A program made the translations under genes and the position numbers. A DNA stretch of 64,000 nt from Acridotheres tristis (taxonomy: Eukaryota > Chordata > Aves > Passeriformes > Sturnidae), in assembly GCA_037013685.1 (NCBI GenBank), contig CM072891.1:19444501-19508500 (forward strand). The letters run 5' to 3'. Below are positions 51,940-64,000 of this stretch, piece after piece (within the stretch, counting starts at the first letter, position 1; every line of letters begins with the position of its first letter). The notes under the pieces were generated by a model. The model saw only the letters and a program-made list of their open reading frames with translations. It was not told the origin of the DNA and searched no databases.

Positions 51940-52970
51940 GCACTGCTTGGTGATGACAGCCAGGATGTGGTACTCACTGAAGGTGACAGGAGGCACAGGG
52001 AGGCTATTTGCCTGTTCTGCTGACTGCTGGCAGAGACTTGTGTGTCAGTCACTCGTTAGCTGTGTACCACCGGGCAGCAGATCATCTCAAGTGCTGAATG
52101 AATAAATCCACTCCTTGTCAGCTCCCATCAGTGTCTCCTGCATGAAGCCCTGATGCTTCTTAAAGCAGCATACTCTGCAGATAAGTCAAAGTGCCATATT
52201 TACTGGGGAGCTGATGGCAGAGCCCTGAGGAACACGGCAGGTGTTAACTACAGAGTTAAACCGTGACGTTCCTGGGCAGGATTTTCCATGGCTGGTAGGA
52301 TCTGTCCCTTCAAGACCTTGGAATCTATGTGTCAGGCCGGGCCATGAATCTGTTGTGGAGGTGCAATGGTAACAGTAGAAAGGATTTCCAAGAAAATTAG
52401 CACAGTATCCATCCAGTCAACTTCATACTCTCAGACTTAATGCTAAATTTTGAAATTCAGTGGAACTTTAAGAGTTGCAGTTTTGACGGGACTATGGAAA
52501 AAGACAAGCAGAAACTGACACTGTGGTATAATACTAGTTTGTGGAAAGTAAATTTCCCTCCTTCATGGTATAGAAGTCTGCACATGCAAATTTTAAAATC
52601 AAATATGCATCTCGCTTCTCACACATACCTATTTTCATTTTCATTTATGGGGAAATAGCTTCGAGAAGCACACATGCAAACAAAAATTGTGGTGGAATGA
52701 GCCCATAATACAGCCGTCAGAAAAATGAGGAACTGCTCAGCTTTCCAGTAATTTTGTCTGTTTGTTGTAAGTATTTTGTAAGTCATTGTCTAGCTGTCTG
52801 ATTCTATGGAGATCTAAGTCTAGTTTTCCCCCTCATTTAACTACTTTTTGTAAAATCTTCTTGTAATTACTAGTACTTAACAGAAAACCTGAATTCATGT
52901 TAAAACATTTAATTAGTCAAAATTGTGTAATGGAAGATTTCTTCCAGATACCACTTAATGATCATTAGAA
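51940..52970 (+). other. Intron 2, gene-free stretch
   Basis: Ordinary intronic sequence; nothing nameable was seen. Confidence 0.6.
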
Positions 52971-53040
52971 GGTCTGATTCAAATCCCACTTAAGTCAATT
53001 GATGTCTTTTGTTGACTTCAATACATTTTGAATCTGGCCA
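52971..53040. repeat. Ancient amniote palindromic repeat fragment
   Basis: CTGATTCAAATCCCACTTAAGTCA on the left is mirrored by TTGACTTCAATACATTTTGAATC on the right around GATGTCTTTTG, and the segment ends TCTGGCC. This matches the palindromic 'aagtcaatgg...ccattgacttcaatggg' repeat found across birds and reptiles. The family name is uncertain to me. Confidence 0.5.
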
Positions 53041-58488
<5,448 letters not shown>

Positions 58489-58509
58489 TAGGTATTACTG
58501 GCTTTTGCC

Positions 58510-58568
58510 AGAGGAAGGGGAAGGGAAGGAGGAAGAAAGGGAGGGAGGGAAGAAGGAAGGGAGGGAGA
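58510..58568 (+). promoter_or_regulatory. 59-nt pure purine, G-rich tract beside the exon 3 donor
   Basis: Every base from 58510 to 58568 on the + strand is A or G. It holds repeated GGAA and GGGA units and five runs of three or more G, including GGGAGGGAGGG. It starts 22 nt after the donor GTAGGT. Intronic G runs near donors are known splicing enhancers (bound by hnRNP H/F), and the tract could form a G-quadruplex or a triplex. The composition is directly visible; the role is inferred. Confidence 0.6.
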
Positions 58569-58715
58569 TCAGGGTTTTGGAACTTGGTAATGTTTCTGAA
58601 AGAATGGAACAGATGTGTTTTCACCCTCTGCTGGTGTGTGTGTGATATTTGGTATTTGGATAAGGAATGAACACTCATCATTTCCTTGGCTTTTCTCATG
58701 TTCTTTTCTGTACTT

Positions 58716-59165
58716 TCATAGAATCATTAAGGTTGGAAAATTTATCATTGTCCAACCGTTAACCTACTGCCACCATATTCACCACAAAATCATGCTCCCA
58801 AGTGCCACATCCACAGGATTTTTGAACACTTCCAGGAATGATGATTCCACCACTTCCCTGGACAGCCTGAGCACCCTTTCAGTAAAGAAATTGTTCCTAA
58901 TATCCAATCCAAACCTTCCCTGGTGCACTTTAAGATCATTTTCTCTCATCCTGTCACTTTTTAACTGGGGCAGAAGACTGACCCCCACCTGGCTACAGCC
59001 TCCTTTCAGCAAGTTGTGGAGAGTGGTAAGGTCCTCCCTGAGCCTGCTTTTCTCCAGGCCAAACATACCAACTCCTTCAGCCACTCCTCACAGGACTTGT
59101 GCCCTAGACCCTTCATTGTCCTTCCCTGGACATTCTCCAGCACCTCAATATCTTTCTTAGAGTGA
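58716..59165 (-). repeat. CR1 LINE 3' end with ORF2 C-terminus remnant
   Basis: The + strand starts TCATAGAATCATTAAGGTTGG, the reverse complement of a CR1 terminus. On the minus strand the reading frame at about 59084-58779 keeps recognisable blocks of the avian CR1 ORF2 C-terminus: LEKSRLREDL, LLKGGCSQVGVSLL, HQGRFGLDIRNNFFTERV and REVVESSFLEVFKNPVDVAL. It is a 5'-truncated copy of about 450 bp, antisense to BRSK2 and 228 bp beyond exon 3. The 181-codon ORF on the + strand over the same bases is its antisense shadow. Confidence 0.93.
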
Positions 59166-61752
59166 GCCTTTGCCTACAAGAAACTTGCTGTTTCTTTTCC
59201 TACTTAAAATAGAAGAAAGAAGACAAACCAATGTTTTCTCTAAAATAGCAAGAGAGAAGGAAGGTTTGTACCTGTAAGATCTGGAACCATTTTGAATCAA
59301 AGCTGCAACAGACTTAGAGTGGATAATTTGAATAACCTCCTTTGTCTAACAGTTTTCATTGAATCCCTCAACTCTCACTAAAAGTGTTTTAAATATGTCC
59401 CATCAGCAACAGATTTTGGTTTTAAGGGCCACTGTAATCCCCTGATAGTTCTGCAATGACAGTTAAGTAGCAAAGCTTTTTTTTTTAAGATTTTTTTTTC
59501 TCCAGATCATCACCAGTGGCAGACAGGGATGTTGTCCACAGACAATCACTTGAGCTTGATTTCAGGCACTAAATATGTTGTATCTGTTGTCAAACAAACA
59601 GGCCACATTAATCTTGGCACAACAGGAAAAAAAATCAATGTTCTCCGAATAGAAAAGGGTGACCCAGTAGGGAACTCCACTATTTCCAGCTTTTTAACAG
59701 GTTATTACAGGTAGAAGAGAGTACTTTAAAAAGATTAAACAGTTTTCAAAAGCCACCATCCACTGGTGACATCTTTTTAGTGTCTCAACACAAGAAGGGA
59801 ATGACTGTTTATCCAAAGAAAGTGTGTTGAATGGAGGTAGCAGTCCCTCATGGACTATTCATCCAATCTTGTTACTGGAGCAATGAATTCCTATTCGGAG
59901 AAGCGAGGCCTCTCTCTCTGCCTAAGGGTTAGCTTAGTAGAGCAGGCAGTAATTTCCTTTGGATTCCCCTCCTCCTTTGGGGCAGAGCCTGCCATCCGTG
60001 GTGGAATGCAGCTGCCAGAAAGAGCTGGTGCAGGCACTGGGTGGAGGCTGGCTCAGATGTTTTCAGAGCTGCGTGCTGAATGCTCTGTCCTCAGTGGCAT
60101 AAATGGTCATGGCTCCATGAAGCCCTGTTTGCTGCAGATGAGGATGGAGCCCAGATCCAACACAGCCTGCTCTGTGTGCAGACAGGCAGCTAAGGGAAAT
60201 CAGGCTGTACAGGGAGTACGTTCTCCTTTAATCCTGAAAAGAGGCTGAGGACATTTTCTCTGTATTCAGGTTAAAGGGGGGGATGAGACTCCTTTTTGGG
60301 GGCTGTTTTGCTCCCTGTGAAAACTATCTGGTGTTCAGAGAAGTGGGAATTGTGTTACAGTATTATTTCCAAAAAAATACTGCATTTATTGGCAGGAAAA
60401 CGTCTTCATGATGAAAATCACCTTGAAAAGGAAAGCATCCCATATCTTTAAGCTATATCTGAATATCCTGGCTTCTAAAATCATTAGGCTCCACAGCGTG
60501 CTTTGCCAATGGCCATTTAGCCTTTAACAATCACTAAGTCTGCTTTGTGCTGGAGCTCCTCTGCCTGTAGGATTAAGCTGTCTGCATCCCCTTGCAAAGG
60601 CACCGAATCCCTCTGCTGAAAGACAGACTCTGAAAGAACCAATGGCTGTTAATTAAGTTTCATTTTTTATTAGTCGCTATTTTAAAGAAAGGGCACAATG
60701 CAGAGCTTCTGCCAAGCCTCCGTGTCCAAAGGTAGAAACAGCTGTGGCCTGTGATAAATCTGAGAGGTGGAAGAGAGTGCCTGCAGAGGGGTGAGGTGTT
60801 ACAGGTGTGTGGGGGCTGAGAAGCATGGACCTTCCCAAATGATAAGACACAGTGACCTCTGGTTCTCAGCAGCATCAGGAAAGGGATTGTTCTCTGGTTG
60901 TGGCTGCACCTTTCCATCATGCATGCCATCCCAGTAGTGGCATGGTTTCAGAGAAGCTCATGAATTATGGGTGATATTTCAGAAGCCAGAGACTAATCAC
61001 AATGCAGCACTGGGGAACGTTTCTTCGATATCTAAATTTCACAAATCATGTTTGACTTTTAGTTTATGATTTAATTTGTGACAAGGGGCTTTGGTTGAGT
61101 AGATTCCTAATGCAACCATGAATCAAATCCTTTTTCCACAGTTTATTTAACACTGAGAATGAATTTTAAAAAATAATAATAATAAAAGTCTGTTAGCATA
61201 TGTGTGCTAGCCAAGCAGTCTTTTTCTATTTATTTTGCTAGGGTTTTTTTGCCAAGATAGTTAGAGAGGTAGAGATAGCTATGAAATCTATTATTCCATC
61301 TCTTTATCCATCATTTTCAGTTGTCTTATTTAGTAAGACTGTGGACTACACGTTTAGGTGTGGGGGGAAAAACACAGCAGCACTGTGGCTCTCTGTAAGT
61401 CACATATAGCCTCGGATATACATGGTGTTGGCCAAAGAAGCAATATTACTGACAGTTGAATTATTTCATGTTTGTTGTATGATCACACTGATGGCCTTCA
61501 AGCAAGATTGAGAGTCCACAGTAATACATAATGTAGAAATAGCTATAGACAATCAGTGCCTCCCTCCCTCTCATCATATAATGTCAATAGACAAAACATC
61601 CAGGATGGGGGCTCATCCTCCCTTTTTTAAAGATCAAAATGAATCAAAGTGGTCTGGTATGGGGAATGATCAGTGGGCTACCAAAACTTGTGTGTGCTCT
61701 AGTCAGTTTGACTAAGGAAATGCAGACAGACAGGAATTTTAGGGAAATACAA
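59166..61752 (+). other. Intron 3, gene-free stretch
   Basis: No next exon of BRSK2 and no other gene was recognised. A T-rich run lies at about 59479-59500 and a short AAT run at about 61166-61186. Confidence 0.6.
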
Positions 61753-61908
61753 ATCATAGAATCATCACAGAATGGGTTGGGTTGGGTTGGAAGGGACCTT
61801 AACCATTATCCCGTTCCTCCCCTCTCCTGCCAGGGAGGGAACCCTTTGATTAGACCAAGTTGCTCAGAGCCTCACCCAGGCTGACCTTGAACACTTCCAC
61901 GATGGGCC
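61753..61908 (-). repeat. CR1 LINE 3' end fragment, antisense to BRSK2
   Basis: It begins ATCATAGAATCATCACAGAA, then three GGGTT units, then GGAAGGGACCTTAACCATTA. CCAAGTTGCTCAGAGCCTC and GACCTTGAACACTTCCACGA follow, in the order of the reverse complement of CR1 3' ends. It is 5'-truncated, about 155 bp. The GGGTT units are an expansion of the CR1 TGGGTTGG block, not telomeric repeats. Confidence 0.9.
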
Positions 61909-63711
61909 ATGTACTAAGAGAAGGAGCAAGGCAGTAACAGATAATAACAAAATGTTGGTGTGTTCTGTAATACACACTGGAGGGACACACTCCTTTGGTG
62001 ATTTCTGCATTGCAGATGAGCTGTGGCAACCTGGAGGATGATCCCCTTTTCTCTGTGCCGTGTATAGAAAAGGTCTTTCCTGAGCTGACTCTACGCAGAG
62101 TTTTATTTACTGTATTTTCTGCAGTACATTCAGCTTTTCTTTGGATCACAGAAAAGATCTGTCCCCTGTTGGAGGAGTGGTTAGCATGGCAAGCTAAGGG
62201 TCATCAGACAGTCCACAGGAGATGGAACTTCCCTCTCCAGAGGGCATAAAGCCCACTGGTACAGTTCTGTTGCAGAACTCCCAACAGGGGTGGCATTATC
62301 TATTTTGATCTCATTTGATTAACTTTTTAGTTTCAGCTGTCAGGGGCTTGGTGGGAAGTAAAACAGAAAAAAAATACATACTAGGATCACTCTATGCCCT
62401 TGTATTTGAGATGGTAATACTGATATTTCTTGATTCCCTTTCCATTGATGTCCGTGTATATGTATCTGTACATTTCTATGTCAAGATGCATACAGATATT
62501 TGTGTATATCTGTGTAGATTTATGTTGAATGATTTTCAAATCTTCAGATTTAAGACTTCAAATTCCAAATTTTGTAGCAGCATTTATTTGACATCTCTTT
62601 GTCATCCAGTTTGATCAGCATTTTAAGCAAGAATCTGTTTTGAGAGGAGGAGTGGACACCAGACAGTTTTTCTCTGAAATATGCCATGCATTCCTCAGCA
62701 CCTTTTTCAAATATAAGTGCCTTTCTCATCTTTCATCAGTACAATGCTATCACTGGGCAAGTGCTCAAATCTCATTGTAATGTACACAACACACCACCTC
62801 CTGATTTCAGAGGTGAAAGTACATCACAATGAGCCAGATAAGAAAATTAAAATGTCCTCCTAGCTCTGCACAACTCATGTTTCCAGCTCATACAAAATCA
62901 GGTGGCAGCAGCAGTCAAGGACTTACAGCTCTGGTGGTGTCTGCAGAGGCCTTTGTGCTGCCTGCCCTCTCCTTCAGGGTTTTCCTGCAATTCTGTTTAT
63001 TTTTGTTGAAAACTAATTGGGAGATGTCAGAGGATGCAGAAAAGGGAAAAAAGGTTCTGTGTGTTCTTGTTAGTGGTAGGCCAAGACTTTGGCATTCAAT
63101 CCATCTGCAGGGAAACCTGTCTAAAGGCAGAGGGAGAGTTCAGAAAGTCAGAGTGGCTCCAAAGGCTCAGCACTAAAAATTAATTTTGTGGTAGGTGTGC
63201 ACCTTAGGAGCGAGGCTGCGGGATGTCAGGTGCGGTGAATACAGGGAAAGAAAATAAAACAGGATTGGAAGGCAGAATAGCATTCTACCCGAGCCTTGAT
63301 TAGAACTAAGGAAAGTATTTGTAACCAGCTGCTTTGACCCCCTTTCCTTCTGCTGTTGACTTGTTTCAGGACTGTCTGGAATGACAAGCATATGTAGCCA
63401 GAAGAAAGGCAGTCAGTGGTAGGAGTGGAGCCATGCACATCAGGTTTGGAGTTCAGGAGGGCCTGGAGAAGAGCAGCTGGCCAGAAGCCAGGGAAGAGGT
63501 GCCAGTGTCACCGCTCCAAGAGGGACACCAGCCTGGCACAAAGCAGGGCCTGCAGAGTTGGTGGTGGGAATTAATGCTACACCCTGTGCAACACAGCCTT
63601 AATAAGCTCTACCCAAAAGCCTGGCTGTATCCTCTGCTCACTGCCTGACATGTGTGCTTGGGTACCATCCAGGCCATGATGCTGGGCTTGGGGAAAAGCA
63701 GCCCATAGTGA
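61909..63711 (+). other. Intron 3, gene-free stretch
   Basis: No exon, gene or named repeat was recognised here. Confidence 0.58.
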
Positions 63712-63745
63712 AGCAATTCTGTGACATGAGCAATTCTGTGAGATG
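63712..63745. repeat. 17-bp tandem duplication, two copies
   Basis: AGCAATTCTGTGACATG is followed at once by AGCAATTCTGTGAGATG, differing at one base. A local duplication. Confidence 0.88.
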
Positions 63746-64000
63746 TTGCTTCAGAGCCACAGTCCTTCTCATGCCTGACTTCTCTTTTAGGCTTTGGTAG
63801 GCAGTGTTGTGTGTGTCTGGGCCCTGGTTGTTACAGCAAAGGCCACTTAGCTCTGAAGAAGAAAGCCCTCAAGTATACAGTCACTAACAGAATTGCAGCA
63901 GTGACCTGATGAGTGTTGTCTCAGCTCTGCCCATCCTGTGCTGAGGATCCCTCAGGCTAAATCCATTCCATATCATGTGCCCATATAGGATGGCTGCTGC

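Noticed and set aside
58615..59160. 181-codon ORF on the plus strand
   Set aside because: It runs antisense through a CR1 LINE end whose minus-strand frame keeps CR1 ORF2 blocks. It is a shadow of the repeat.
61774..61791. GGGTT units suggesting interstitial telomeric sequence
   Set aside because: The unit is GGGTT rather than TTAGGG, there are only three copies, and they lie at the exact place of the TGGGTTGG block of a CR1 end.

Overview
This window is vertebrate nuclear DNA, most likely from a bird. It is CpG-poor, has no long open reading frames, and carries spliced exons in very long introns. It also holds several CR1 LINE ends with the avian hallmark of a short terminal repeat of the ATTCTRTG type, ancient MIR and other amniote-wide repeats, and one intact-looking solo LTR. 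The form of the younger CR1 ends and of the LTR is what I would expect in a passerine, but that finer placement is only an inference.

Only one gene is supported: BRSK2 (SAD-A kinase), on the + strand. Two short coding exons from the N-lobe of its kinase domain are present. The first (9583-9677, 95 bp) encodes the end of the glycine-rich loop and the VAIK lysine strand. The second (58402-58487, 86 bp) encodes the alpha-C helix region and the start of the next strands. The last codon of the first exon and the first codon of the second are adjacent in the known protein, so the 48,724 bp between them should be a single intron. Exon 1 lies upstream of the window. The exon that completes the split Leu codon and continues Tyr-Leu-Val-Leu-Glu lies downstream of it. 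The window is therefore intron 1 (3' part), exon 2, intron 2, exon 3 and intron 3 (5' part).

The introns hold identifiable structure. CR1 fragments lie at 20267-20491, 51453-51621, 58716-59165 and 61753-61908. A 395-bp solo LTR at 34483-34877 has 5-bp inverted ends and a perfect 6-bp target duplication. MIR-type SINE relics lie near 3.9, 33.1, 35.6-35.8 and 42.3 kb. Very old amniote repeats, some palindromic, lie near 4.0, 7.1, 9.2, 26.6 and 53.0 kb. There are microsatellites and homopolymers, two adjacent hairpins at 37.6 kb, a short dense CpG cluster at 32.94-33.03 kb, and a 59-nt pure-purine, G-rich tract 22 nt beyond the exon 3 donor.

I found no new multi-gene system, CRISPR array, tRNA or rRNA. 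The long ORFs elsewhere show no family signature, have overlapping ORFs on both strands, and are best read as chance ORFs in intron or as CR1 remnants. The points most worth checking are the purine tract beside a weak donor, the CpG cluster joined to a MIR, and the solo LTR.
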